From contig NZ_CP071596.1 of assembly GCF_017357105.1 (NCBI RefSeq), positions 1,488,001 through 1,552,000 on the forward strand: a stretch of DNA of 64,000 nucleotides, given 5' to 3'. The notes under the pieces were generated by a model. That model had not been told where the DNA came from. It saw only the letters and a list, made by a program, of their open reading frames with translations, and made no database searches. The stretch's first letter is position 1. Every line of letters starts with the position of its first letter. Origin of the DNA: Natronosalvus caseinilyticus (GTDB lineage Archaea > Halobacteriota > Halobacteria > Halobacteriales > Natrialbaceae). Both the position numbers and the translations under genes were made by a program. Below, piece after piece: positions 53,269 to 61,763 of the stretch.

Positions 53269-54080
53269 ACTGGCGACTGCTCGCGAGCAAGGAGTTCGGC
53301 GACGCGATCCGCAACTACCAGCTGTACGCGATGACGGCGCTCTTCGGGCTCGTCTTCGGCGTGTTCGGCTACATCCACGTGCGGAACGTTCGGCAGGCTC
53401 GCGTTCACGACTACCTCTCGGCGCCCGAACCGGTCGAGTTCGTCACGATGCTCTCGTTGCTCTGTATCGTGCTGATCCCGGCCACCGGGCTGATGCTCTC
53501 GTACGAGGCCATCGTCAAGCGACGCGACGGCGGCCAGCTCACGCTCGTACTGGGAATGCCTCACGACCGACGCGACGTCGTGATCGGGTCGCTGGTGGGT
53601 CGGTACCTGGTGTTCCTCGCGCCGCTACTCCTCGGCGTCGTCGTCGCGGTCGCGATCCTCCTCGGGTTCGGCGCGACGATTCCGCTGGCGGCGCTGGCCG
53701 GATTCACGCTCGCCACCGCCGGTCTGGGTCTGGCCTACGTCGCCATCGGCATCGGCCTCTCCGGCTTGGTCCGGTCGCCGTCGTGGGCCGCCGTCTGTGC
53801 CTTCGGCGTGTTCATGCTGTTCGTCTTCGTCTGGCGAGTCGTTCCCGACGGCGTCGTCTACCTGCTCTCGGGGCTCGAGTTCCCCGACGAACTCCCGTGG
53901 TGGCGCCCCTACGTGGCGACGCTCTCCCCGAGCGTGGCCTACGAACGGGTGCTCGACGCTTACGTGTTCGAGCGAGCTGGCGAGGACGCGCCGTCGGCGT
54001 TCGGCGTGGCGGTCTTGCTCGCCTGGGTGATACTCGCACCGCTGGCGGGGTATCTGCAGTTCGACCGGACGGATCTCTAG
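53265..54080 (+). CDS. ABC-2 type transporter permease (NosY-like)
   Basis: A 271-aa membrane protein with six transmembrane helices. The start MNWRLLASKEFGDAIRNYQL, the segment LSYEAIVKRRDGGQLTLVLGMPHDRRDVVIGSLVGRYLVF split by a helix turn, and the large loop before the last helix are typical of ABC-2 permeases in the NosY family. The ATPase gene overlaps its start. The exported substrate is unknown. No other nos genes are nearby. Confidence 0.88.
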   Translation: MNWRLLASKEFGDAIRNYQLYAMTALFGLVFGVFGYIHVRNVRQARVHDYLSAPEPVEFVTMLSLLCIVLIPATGLMLSYEAIVKRRDGGQLTLVLGMPHDRRDVVIGSLVGRYLVFLAPLLLGVVVAVAILLGFGATIPLAALAGFTLATAGLGLAYVAIGIGLSGLVRSPSWAAVCAFGVFMLFVFVWRVVPDGVVYLLSGLEFPDELPWWRPYVATLSPSVAYERVLDAYVFERAGEDAPSAFGVAVLLAWVILAPLAGYLQFDRTDL

Positions 54081-54147
54081 CGTTCGACGGACACCGGCCT
54101 CTACCGGTCCACGCACACCGACTTGCGACCGTCGGCGCGGCCCACGA

Positions 54148-54435
54148 TCACCGCTCTTCGACTCGCCGGCGCTCCTCGAGCGAACACAGATACCGACGCA
54201 AAAACGCCTCCTGGGAGTGCTCGCCAGCCTCGAGGTCGGTGAGCTGGGCCTCGAGGCCGTTGCGGCCGTACCGACAGAGGTCGCCGTCGCAGGGTTTACA
54301 GAAGTACTCGAACGTTTTTCCCTCGCGTTCCCAGCGATTGCCGTACTTGTCGTACTCGCGGGCCTCGGATCGCGGGATCGTCTCGCCGCAGGCGATGCAG
54401 GTCACGGTCTCCGTTCGCCACCGGGAGAGCCACAT
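54148..54435 (-). CDS. Small haloarchaeal zinc-finger protein
   Basis: A 95-aa protein with CIACGE and CKPCDGDLC knuckles separated by a beta hairpin (EYDKYGNRWEREGKTFEYF), forming a zinc ribbon. The C-terminus is a charged helix (FLRRYLCSLEERRRVEER). Conserved-looking but not assigned. Start MWLSRWRTETVTC. Confidence 0.7.
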   Translation of the reverse strand: MWLSRWRTETVTCIACGETIPRSEAREYDKYGNRWEREGKTFEYFCKPCDGDLCRYGRNGLEAQLTDLEAGEHSQEAFLRRYLCSLEERRRVEER

Positions 54436-54546
54436 ACGTCGGCTATCACCGTGCGCCTACTTAGCAATTCTCACGGCTCGTGTGACGGTCACGATTGGCG
54501 ACCGAGAACACGGAACCTCGTGATCGAACCGGCCTCGAGACGGGCG

Positions 54547-54554
54547 TTTTATAG
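54547..54554 (+). promoter_or_regulatory. TATA box of the PUA-domain gene
   Basis: TTTTATAG lies 24-31 nt before the ATG at 54578, favouring this start and a leaderless mRNA. Confidence 0.55.
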
Positions 54555-54577
54555 CCGGCGTGACCGTGGTGGCGCGT

Positions 54578-55057
54578 ATGCAGGTCAAATCGCGACACCA
54601 CCTCCGCAGTGACGCCATCTCCGAGATCGAGACGGCCGTGTCCAACCGGCTCGGCGTCACGCTCGCGGGCGACACCTACGAACGCGTCGAGTTCGAAGAC
54701 AGCGACTGGGAGGTCGTTCTAGTCGACGGCGCCCCCGAAATTGCCTACTTCGACGACGAGCCGTTCCTGACCGTCCGCGGGGCGAACGCCTACGACCCCG
54801 ACTACCGGATCGTGACCGTCGACGCGGGCGCGGTCTCGTTCGTCTCCGACGGCGCGGACGTGATGCGCCCGGGGATCACCGAAGCCGATGCCGAAATCTC
54901 TGAAGGGGACCTCGTGTTGATCGCCGAGGAGTCCCACGGCAAGGTGTTGGCGATCGGGCGCGCTCGCGTCTCGGGGACGGAGATGGTCGGCGAGGAGGGG
55001 AAGGTCGTCGACTCGCTGCACCACGTCGGCGACGACCTCTATTCGTTCTCCGGGTAG
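54578..55057 (+). CDS. PUA-domain RNA-binding protein
   Basis: A 159-aa protein. MQVKSRHHLRSDAISEIETA begins an N-terminal helical/pre-PUA domain, followed by strands and the PUA domain (VSFVSDGADVMRPGITEADA, EGDLVLIAEESHGKVLAIGRA). This is the archaeal counterpart of the MCT-1/Tma20 type of translation factor, which acts on ribosomes and tRNA. ATG 54578 agrees with the TATA box; the frame starts at 54560. Confidence 0.9.
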   Translation: MQVKSRHHLRSDAISEIETAVSNRLGVTLAGDTYERVEFEDSDWEVVLVDGAPEIAYFDDEPFLTVRGANAYDPDYRIVTVDAGAVSFVSDGADVMRPGITEADAEISEGDLVLIAEESHGKVLAIGRARVSGTEMVGEEGKVVDSLHHVGDDLYSFSG

Positions 55058-55134
55058 CGCTCGACCTGTTCGCGTTCGCTGACCGCTACGTACTCTAACC
55101 CCTCGAGCGAGGGTCCTACCTCTCGAGCGACGGC

Positions 55135-55845
55135 TCACTCCTCGCCCGCGTCGATGTCGTCTTCCTCGTAGGCGTCCTCGTACTTCTCGAGCGCCGTCTC
55201 GTAGCCCTCCCGAGCCAGGTCGAAGGTCTCCCGGAGGTCCGCGATCGGCTCGAGGGTGGCGTCGACCCGGAGGTCGTCGTAGAACGGCTCGAGTTCGCGC
55301 TCCTCGGTCGTCGCGACGCGGACGGCCGCGCTCTGGACCCGCAGTTCCTCGCGCTTGTCGCCTCCTTCGGCGTGCCCAGCGGCGAGGGCGTCGATCAGGC
55401 GTTCGGCGAGCGGGGTGTCGTCCCTCGAATCGGCGTAGGCCGCCGCGGTTGCCTCGATCACGGACTCCCCGGTCAGGAGGTTGCCGGCGACCGTGTAGCG
55501 GTCGCCGCTCGTGTGTCCGTACCAGTCCTTGCAGTCTTCTCCCGAGAACGTGAACTTGCCGTCGCGGTCGACGCCGTGGAGTTGGCGGTTCGAGGCCCCC
55601 TCGTCCGCGTTGAGCAGGGCCTCGAGAGCGTCCTCGACGGCGAGTCCGTCGTCGACGTACTGGATTCCCCGCCGGCCGAGGTCGACGTTCACCAGACTCT
55701 GAGTGGCGACGGCCCCGTTCTCGCTGACGAACGGGCAGAGGGTGCCGACGCCCGGGAGCCGGGTGGTCACGGCGACACCAAAGCGGTCGTGTTCCTCGCC
55801 GTCGTCATCCTCGTACGTCTCGTGGACACAGATACTGAACGTCAT
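55135..55845 (-). CDS. DUF1028 family protein (Ntn-hydrolase-like)
   Basis: A 236-aa protein starting MTFSICVHETYEDDDGEEHD. The DUF1028 pattern is clear: FGVAVTTRLPGVGTLCPFVSENGAVATQSLVN, DVEDALEALL region, GHTSGDRYTVAGNLLTGE, and LAERLIDALAAGHAEGGDKRE. The family has an Ntn-hydrolase-like fold with a probable N-terminal Thr or Ser after Met removal; substrate unknown. ATG 55845 places Thr at position 2, as in relatives. Confidence 0.87.
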   Translation of the reverse strand: MTFSICVHETYEDDDGEEHDRFGVAVTTRLPGVGTLCPFVSENGAVATQSLVNVDLGRRGIQYVDDGLAVEDALEALLNADEGASNRQLHGVDRDGKFTFSGEDCKDWYGHTSGDRYTVAGNLLTGESVIEATAAAYADSRDDTPLAERLIDALAAGHAEGGDKREELRVQSAAVRVATTEERELEPFYDDLRVDATLEPIADLRETFDLAREGYETALEKYEDAYEEDDIDAGEE

Positions 55846-55935
55846 GTCGTCCGGGGGCACGTACTCCGCCGGCAAAAAGGAGTGGCTCGCGGCAGTTCGC
55901 GAGGCCGAAGGGGGCGATCGAACTGTCTCGTCCGC

Positions 55936-57447
55936 TCAGTACGCCTGGCTGTCGCTCGTTTCGTTCCCCGCGGCGTCCGTCACGACCATCCGGACGCTGT
56001 CGGGACTGTCGCGGGTTCGGAGGTCGTCTTCGCCCGAGGCGCTCGAGCCGCTGACGCTCGTGGTCTGGCTGTCGAGCACGCTGGTTCCCGAGAGAAGTTC
56101 CGTCGTCACGCTCGCGAGGTCGCCGTCGGCGTCTGAGACGGACCAGGTGACGCTCGCGCGCGACCAGGGGCCGCTCGATTTGGTCGAGACGGCGAACTGG
56201 TCGATGACGGGTGCGGTGTCGCCGTCACCGCCGTCACCGCCGTCGCCGCCGTCGTCATCGTCACCACCGTCGAGCCCCAGCGAGTTCGCGACGTTCAGCC
56301 GACCCGCGCCTTGCTCGTTGCTGGCCAGGCCGACGTCCTCGGCGCCATCTCTCAGGAGCTGTCGGACGTTCGCCGGATCCTCGCCGGCACCGATCAGGCT
56401 CGCGGCCGCGCCGGCGACGTGCGGGCAGGCCATCGAAGTCCCGGAGAACTGGGCGTAGTCGCTGCGCGGGATCGACGAGAGGACGTCGACACCGGGAGCG
56501 GCGATCTCCACCTCCGGGCCGGTCGAGGAGAAGTCCGCGAGATCGTCGTTCGAGTCGGTCGCGCTGACGGCAACGACCTCGTCGTACGCGGCGGGGTAGC
56601 CGACGCAGTCGGTACACGGTCCGGAGTTCCCGGCCGCCGCGACGATGATCTTCCCCTGCTGGTCGGCGTACTGGCAGGCGTCGCGGACGACGCTCGAGTC
56701 GTCGCCACCGAGGCTCATACTCAACACATCGATCTGGCCCTGGTCGGCAGCCCACTCGATGCCAGCGGCGATGCTGTCGTACGAGCCACCGCCCGAACAG
56801 TCCAGCACCTTGACCGCGTGCAGGGTGGCGTCCGGGGCGACACCGATGACGCCCAGTCCGTTGTCGGCCGCGGCGGCCGTCCCCGCGCAGTGGCTCCCGT
56901 GATCGTTGTCGTCGTCCCAGACCTCGAGACACTCGTCGATGTCGTTGCCGCCGCCGAAGGGACCGCCGCCACAGCCGGTGTCACACTCCGCGTCGCCCGC
57001 GGCCCAGCCCTCGCCGAGGTTTGCCGAGAGCGTCTCGTGTTGGGCGTCGATCCCCGTGTCGATGATCGCGATGTTGGCGCCGGCGCCGGTCTCGCCGTTG
57101 TCGATCGCCACGTCGGCGTCTACCAGGTCGATGCCGTACGGCGTCGTCTGCTCGAGGGCGTGCATCCGGCCGTTCTGCTCGACGTAGCGAACGTTCGGGT
57201 TGTTCTCGAGCGCCTCGATCGCCTGCTCGGAGAACCGTCCCGAGAGGGCTTTGCCGACGTCGCCGAACTCGAGCTCGAGCCGGACACCGCTGGCTCGCTC
57301 GCTGGCGACCTCGAATCCGCTGTCGGCCCGTAGTCCGACGATGTACTCGTCGTCCCGCCCGGACGCCTGTCCGGCCAGTGCCGTCGCGGCGACTCCAGCG
57401 CCGACTCCGTGCAGCAGCGTTCGTCGTGAGATGTGTTCCCGTGACAT
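55936..57447 (-). CDS. Halolysin-type subtilisin serine protease (S8)
   Basis: A 503-aa secreted protease. A Tat signal (SRRTLLHGVGAGVAATALAG) is followed by an inhibitor-like propeptide (about 35-110) and the S8 domain: Asp in IAIIDTGIDAQHETL, His in DNDHGSHCAGTAAAADN, oxyanion Asn in VAAAGNSGPC, and Ser in FSGTSMACPHVAGAA. A Gly/Asp repeat linker (GGDDDDGGDGGDGG) joins a C-terminal beta-sandwich-like domain (VTWSVSDADGDLASVTTELL). Cysteines around the active site suggest disulfides. All catalytic residues are intact. The ATG at 57447 is chosen from the Tat motif. Confidence 0.95.
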   Translation of the reverse strand: MSREHISRRTLLHGVGAGVAATALAGQASGRDDEYIVGLRADSGFEVASERASGVRLELEFGDVGKALSGRFSEQAIEALENNPNVRYVEQNGRMHALEQTTPYGIDLVDADVAIDNGETGAGANIAIIDTGIDAQHETLSANLGEGWAAGDAECDTGCGGGPFGGGNDIDECLEVWDDDNDHGSHCAGTAAAADNGLGVIGVAPDATLHAVKVLDCSGGGSYDSIAAGIEWAADQGQIDVLSMSLGGDDSSVVRDACQYADQQGKIIVAAAGNSGPCTDCVGYPAAYDEVVAVSATDSNDDLADFSSTGPEVEIAAPGVDVLSSIPRSDYAQFSGTSMACPHVAGAAASLIGAGEDPANVRQLLRDGAEDVGLASNEQGAGRLNVANSLGLDGGDDDDGGDGGDGGDGDTAPVIDQFAVSTKSSGPWSRASVTWSVSDADGDLASVTTELLSGTSVLDSQTTSVSGSSASGEDDLRTRDSPDSVRMVVTDAAGNETSDSQAY

Positions 57448-57655
57448 GGTATTATCAACCACGACAACACTCTCCATACCTTACCATATAAACGTTCTTA
57501 TGATACTTCGAAAAATGAATTCTAACTGATAGGCGAATAACAATTAGGTGGATTGCAACAAGCTGGTATTGCGGTTACTAAATCGGGGAGGACCGTGAGG
57601 TCGTGAGACAGCGTCTGACGTAAGAACTATACTCCAGCGCGGGTCCATTGACGCT

Positions 57656-58012
57656 ATGGGATTAATGAGCAAGATCCTCGGCAGCGGGCAGACGCGCACC
57701 GCCGACGAGTACGTCGAACTCGACCTCGACGACGTCACGCCGTCGACCGGGGACGCCGGAATGTCCGTCCACATCGCCGAAATCGGGGGGCAAGTCGACG
57801 CCATCGACATCAAAGACGCCGTCTACGACGGCGACATCGTCATCGCCGACATCACCCGCCTGCGCACCAAAGACAGCACGACCGAACACATCGTCGACGA
57901 ACTCCGACAGGTCGCCCGCGAGGTCGACGGCGACATCGTCCAGAAGGGTGACGACCAGCTCATCATCACGCCCACAGGGATTCGGATCGGTCGGGAGAAA
58001 TTGGGTCGGTAA
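57656..58012 (+). CDS. sepF: Cell division protein SepF, FtsZ membrane anchor
   Basis: A 118-aa archaeal SepF. The N-terminal MGLMSKILGS is an amphipathic membrane-targeting helix. After a short linker, the core reads MSVHIAEIGGQVDAIDIKDA, YDGDIVIADITRLRTKDSTT, and ends QLIITPTGIRIGREKLGR. In Haloferax, SepF recruits FtsZ2 (here at 22674) to the membrane. A TATA-like ACTATAC at 57627-57633 lies about 26 nt before the ATG. Divergent from the halolysin gene. Confidence 0.93.
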   Translation: MGLMSKILGSGQTRTADEYVELDLDDVTPSTGDAGMSVHIAEIGGQVDAIDIKDAVYDGDIVIADITRLRTKDSTTEHIVDELRQVAREVDGDIVQKGDDQLIITPTGIRIGREKLGR

Positions 58013-58319
58013 GGTTCAGGAATTTCGCTTCTCGAACGCTCGAGCATCATCGAGCGTGGCATTTTCCACCCTCCGGCTGGCAGCGAGAGTGACCGCATTC
58101 GGTGCTCCAAAGTTCGTCAGTTGTAACTCCCGTCGACACTATTCCTGCATTCGTTCGAACGATTACTCCGGAGTCTGGAGGTATCCGCTCTATTTGGTTC
58201 CCGCAAAAGCGTGTGTATGGTCCCGCCTGGGGAGTAATGTCAATTGAGATTCCAGTGGGGGTAGTGCGCGTCGTAATCCGGTTATTGCTCGTTTTCCTCG
58301 GCCTTTTACTGATAATACG
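58013..58319. other. Intergenic region between sepF and the 42-codon gene
   Basis: This 307-bp stretch shows no convincing gene. It is less GC-biased than sepF. A hydrophobic plus-strand frame near 58240-58320 is discussed under rejected items. Confidence 0.4.
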
Positions 58320-58448
58320 TCAATCAGATTCTCGCTTCTGGGCCAAATGTTCCCACACTTCGGTACACCCGCAGCCGTCAGCAACGTCCGCTAAGTGTTG
58401 ATCGTCTCGCTCATCCTCGGCCAGGGGTTCATCGTTTGTAGATGCCAT
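58320..58448 (-). CDS. 42-residue Cys-containing microprotein
   Basis: ATG at 58448 to TGA at 58320 encodes 42 residues starting MASTNDEPLAEDERDDQHLA. The second half is DVADGCGCTEVWEHLAQ, with a CxC pair followed by an amphipathic helix with two aromatic residues. The codon-position GC pattern looks coding, and the composition is strongly acidic as for real haloarchaeal genes. I have a vague memory of similar short CGCTEIWEHL proteins in other haloarchaea but cannot verify it. A TACT-N8-GAGTA palindrome begins 3 bp before its ATG. Function unknown; metal or redox binding is an inference from the CxC. Confidence 0.65.
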   Translation of the reverse strand: MASTNDEPLAEDERDDQHLADVADGCGCTEVWEHLAQKRESD

Positions 58449-58450
58449 GG

Positions 58451-58467
58451 TACTCAGTTTCTGAGTA
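58451..58467. promoter_or_regulatory. TrmB-type operator, site 1
   Basis: TACTCAGTTTCTGAGTA, a perfect 17-bp palindrome (arms TACTCAG/CTGAGTA). It fits TACT-N8-GAGTA. It lies immediately upstream of the divergent 42-codon gene (minus strand). Confidence 0.65.
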
Positions 58468-58539
58468 ACTCAATTATCCATGAGGTCTTAGTACTTTCCC
58501 TCGATCTCGCAGGTGATGGCAGAAGCATTATATGGAAGG

Positions 58540-58556
58540 TACTCAAATTATGAGTA
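58540..58556. promoter_or_regulatory. TrmB-type operator, site 2
   Basis: TACTCAAATTATGAGTA, a 17-bp palindrome (arms TACTCA/TGAGTA). It ends 3 bp before the ATG of the first epimerase gene at 58560, so a bound protein would cover the likely transcription start. Same consensus as site 1; the centres are 89 bp apart. Confidence 0.7.
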
Positions 58557-58559
58557 ACT

Positions 58560-59729
58560 ATGTCGATACTGGTTACGGGCGGTGACGGATATCTCGGCTG
58601 GCCTACCGCACTGCGCATCGCATCGCGAACCGACGACCGCGTGGTCCTCGTCGATAACTTCGCGAGGAGAGAGTGGGTAGAATCCGTCGGGTCGACGACA
58701 GCGGTACCCATCGCGGATATCGATGCGCGACTGGAAGCAGCCGAAGAAGTGCTCGGTCTCGAGAACCTCTCCTTCGTCGAGGGTGATTTGACCGACAGAG
58801 CGTTCGTCGATCAGTTGCTCTCAGTTCACGAACCCGAGACGATCGTTCACACTGCCGCACAACCGTCTGCGCCGTACTCACAGATCAACGGTGAACGGGC
58901 AAACTACACGCAGCACAACAATATGCAGGCGACCCGGAATCTGCTCTGGGGGCTGCACGAAGCTGGACTTTCAGACACCCACTTCATCGAAACGACGACG
59001 ACCGGCGTCTACGGGGCGCCCACGTTCCCGATTCCGGAGGGTGGGGCGACGATGGAAAACCAGGGCGAGCGGGACGACGTCCCGTTCCCAGCGATGGCCG
59101 GTAGCTGGTACCACCTGACGAAATCGCACGACGCAGCCAATATGCGCCTGGCACACAAACAGTTCGACATACCAATCTCGGACGTGCGAACGGCGATCAC
59201 GTACGGCACCGAAACCGAAGAGACCGCAGCACACCCCGACCTGGCGACCCGGTTCGACTTCGATTACTACTTCGGGGTCGTTACCCACCGATTCTGTGCA
59301 CAGGCCGTCGCTGGCTATCCGATGACCGTGTACGGGAAAGGCGAACAGCGAAAGCCGTTTATCGCCCTCGAGGACGCGGTCGAAGGGCTGGCGCGTCTGG
59401 CCCTCGAAGAGACCGACCACGACGGACTCGACGTCTACAATCAGGTCACTCGAGCGATCAGTATCGTCGAGATTGCAGAAACCATCGCCTCTGTCGCCCA
59501 CGAGTTCGATCTCGACGTCGACGTCGAACACTTCGAAAACCCACGCGAAGAAGACGAGACGCACAAGATGGAGATCGAACACGACCGCTACGCGGACCTG
59601 ATCGACGGCCAGTCGACGACGTTCGAGGACGGCGTCAGACAGATCCTCGGAACGCTGGTCGATCACGAACGGACGGTCACTGCCCACGAAGATCGGTTCC
59701 TCCCCGGCGTCCTGACGTCTGATGACTGA
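58560..59729 (+). CDS. NAD-dependent sugar epimerase/dehydratase resembling UDP-sulfoquinovose synthase (SQD1/Agl3)
   Basis: A 389-aa extended SDR. The NAD motif is VTGGDGYLGWPTAL, the active site couples TTTTGVYG with YHLTK (YxxxK), and QPSAPYSQINGERANYTQHN matches the RSAPYSMID region typical of UDP-sulfoquinovose synthases. The FIALEDAVEGLARLAL segment and length (about 390 aa, longer than GalE types) also fit SQD1/Agl3. The reaction would be sulfite plus UDP-glucose to UDP-sulfoquinovose. The stop overlaps the next gene by 8 bp. Sited behind a TrmB-type operator. The substrate assignment is tentative. Confidence 0.75.
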   Translation: MSILVTGGDGYLGWPTALRIASRTDDRVVLVDNFARREWVESVGSTTAVPIADIDARLEAAEEVLGLENLSFVEGDLTDRAFVDQLLSVHEPETIVHTAAQPSAPYSQINGERANYTQHNNMQATRNLLWGLHEAGLSDTHFIETTTTGVYGAPTFPIPEGGATMENQGERDDVPFPAMAGSWYHLTKSHDAANMRLAHKQFDIPISDVRTAITYGTETEETAAHPDLATRFDFDYYFGVVTHRFCAQAVAGYPMTVYGKGEQRKPFIALEDAVEGLARLALEETDHDGLDVYNQVTRAISIVEIAETIASVAHEFDLDVDVEHFENPREEDETHKMEIEHDRYADLIDGQSTTFEDGVRQILGTLVDHERTVTAHEDRFLPGVLTSDD

Positions 59730-60672
59730 TCTGCACGTCCTCGTGACGGGCGGCTGTGGGTACATCGGGAGCGAACTCGTTTCGCTCCTCCTCGAGGAGG
59801 AAGCCGTCGGAACCGTCAGCGTCCTGGATTCGCTGACGACTGGCTCGCCGTCGAACCTCGCCGGACGCGTCGACGACGTACAGTTTCGACGTGGCGACGT
59901 ACGCGAGTACGGTGACGTCGAGAACGCGATGCGCGACGTCGATCGAGTGATCCATCTCGCCGCGATTACCGGTGCAGCGTCGACGCACGACCGCCGCGAG
60001 GAGACATTCTCGGTCAACTATCACGGGACGGAGAACGTGCTCACGGCTGCCGGCAAGTTCGACGTCGAACACGTCGTCTTCGCCTCGTCGTGTAACAACT
60101 ACGGGCGTACCGCGAGCACCGACATCGACGAGACGACCGACCAGGATCCGCTCAATCCGTACGCGGAGTCGAAGGTCGAATCCGAGGCGTTGCTTCGCGA
60201 GGCAATCGACGAACACGGGTTCGACGGGACGGCACTCCGAATGAGCACGAACTACGGCTGGTCGCCGGGCGTTCGTTTCAACCTGGTCATCAACCACTTC
60301 GTGTTCCGAGCACTCACCGATCGACCGCTTACCGTCTACGGTGACGGGAGTAACTGGCGCCCGTTTATTCACGTCAAAGACGCCGCGAGAGCCTACGCCC
60401 ACGCTGCGCTGAACCCGAACTCGTGGCCGCAACTGGTCTACAACGTGGGGGCGAACGACCAGAACTACCAGATCGCCACCATCGCGGAACTCGTTCGAGA
60501 CGAACTCGATCGGGAACTCGATATTACGTACCTCGAGGACGAGCACCCGGGGCCGTCGTATCACGTGAGCTTCGACCGATTATCGGAAACCGGCTTCGAG
60601 ACGGAATGGACCGTACGAGAGGGAATTGCGGATCTGGCCGACCGGCTACAACGATCACACCCGAGGCAATGA
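59722..60672 (+). CDS. NAD-dependent nucleotide-sugar epimerase/dehydratase
   Basis: A 316-aa extended SDR of the GalE/RmlB type. NAD motif VTGGCGYIGSELVSLL; catalytic Ser region ASSCNNYG; YAESK (YxxxK); and substrate-site segment LTVYGDGSNWRPFIHVKDAARA. This subgroup includes UDP-glucose 4-epimerases and related dehydratases, so specificity is unknown. It starts 8 bp inside the upstream gene, implying coupling. Confidence 0.85.
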   Translation: MTDLHVLVTGGCGYIGSELVSLLLEEEAVGTVSVLDSLTTGSPSNLAGRVDDVQFRRGDVREYGDVENAMRDVDRVIHLAAITGAASTHDRREETFSVNYHGTENVLTAAGKFDVEHVVFASSCNNYGRTASTDIDETTDQDPLNPYAESKVESEALLREAIDEHGFDGTALRMSTNYGWSPGVRFNLVINHFVFRALTDRPLTVYGDGSNWRPFIHVKDAARAYAHAALNPNSWPQLVYNVGANDQNYQIATIAELVRDELDRELDITYLEDEHPGPSYHVSFDRLSETGFETEWTVREGIADLADRLQRSHPRQ

Positions 60673-60676
60673 TACT

Positions 60677-61684
60677 ATGACGAGTCAACGATCATCGATA
60701 CAAGACGACACGAACGAACCGCCGACGATTGCCGTCACCGGCGCGGCCGGATTCATCGGCAGCCGCGTCCTTCACCTGCTGGAACAAACGCATCCCGACT
60801 GGTCCGTTCGCGCGATCGATAACCAGTACCGGGGTCAGGTTTCCGCGGTCGGGTCGGTCGACATCGAACACGTCGACATTCGAGACCGTAACCGGCTGGA
60901 ATCGGTGCTCGACGGAGCGGATATCGTGCTCCACCTGGCAGCAGTCAGCGGGGTCGACGACTGCGATACCAACCGCGACCTCGCCTACGACGTCAACGTC
61001 ACCGGAACGAACGACGTCGCGTGGTTCTGCCGAAAAACGGGTGCCGCGCTCGTCTTCCCGTTTAGCATGGCCGTTCTCGGCGACCCAGACACGTTCCCGA
61101 TTACGGCGGACGATCCACGGGACCCGCTCAACTGGTACGGCCGAACCAAGCTCCTCGGCGAACGCGCGATCGACACGCTGGCCGACGGTGCGTTTCCGGC
61201 CCACCTGTTCCTCAAGTCGAACCTCTACGGCGACCACGTCGTCGACGGAACGGTCGTCTCGAAACCGACGGTGATCAACTTCTTCGTCAACCGGGCCACG
61301 TCGAACGAGCCGTTGACGGTGTACAAACCGGGCACCCAATCGAGAAACTTCGTTCACGTCAAAGACGTCGCCAGAGCGTACATCCACAGCTGCGAACGAC
61401 TGCTCGAGCAACTCGAGACGGGCGAGACCGGCACCGAGATTTACGAGATAGCCGGTACCGAGGATCCCTCCGTGATGTCGGTCGCGGAAACCGTTCAGGC
61501 GATCGCCCGCGAGGAACTGAACGTCGACGTCGACGTTGAACTCGTCGAAAACCCCCGAAGTGGCGAAACGATGGTCGAAAGCTTCACCGTCGACACGTCG
61601 AGGGCAGACGAGCAGCTGGGCTGGTCGCCACGACACACGATCGAGGAATCGGTTCGAGAACTCCTGCAGCGAGCAGAGGGTTGA
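60677..61684 (+). CDS. NAD-dependent nucleotide-sugar epimerase/dehydratase
   Basis: A 335-aa extended SDR. NAD motif VTGAAGFIGSRVLHLLE; YGRTK (YxxxK); FPFSMAVLGDP replaces the usual SS(S/T)xxYG with an SM-like site; SRNFVHVKDVARAYI. Its active-site loop is less canonical than in the preceding gene, so it may be a reductase or dehydratase of a different sugar. ATG 60677 lies 4 bp after the previous stop. Third of three consecutive SDR genes. Confidence 0.82.
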   Translation: MTSQRSSIQDDTNEPPTIAVTGAAGFIGSRVLHLLEQTHPDWSVRAIDNQYRGQVSAVGSVDIEHVDIRDRNRLESVLDGADIVLHLAAVSGVDDCDTNRDLAYDVNVTGTNDVAWFCRKTGAALVFPFSMAVLGDPDTFPITADDPRDPLNWYGRTKLLGERAIDTLADGAFPAHLFLKSNLYGDHVVDGTVVSKPTVINFFVNRATSNEPLTVYKPGTQSRNFVHVKDVARAYIHSCERLLEQLETGETGTEIYEIAGTEDPSVMSVAETVQAIAREELNVDVDVELVENPRSGETMVESFTVDTSRADEQLGWSPRHTIEESVRELLQRAEG

Positions 61685-61763
61685 GTTGTCGATCCCAGAC
61701 CTGAACCTCTGAGTATAAATACACGGATTTACGGTTTCTCAGCCCAATTGTGGAGTATCTGCT

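Noticed and set aside
58102-58401. A plus-strand frame containing a hydrophobic stretch near 58240-58320
   Set aside because: It overlaps the better 42-codon gene on the other strand, has no promoter or start context, and its remainder is not protein-like.
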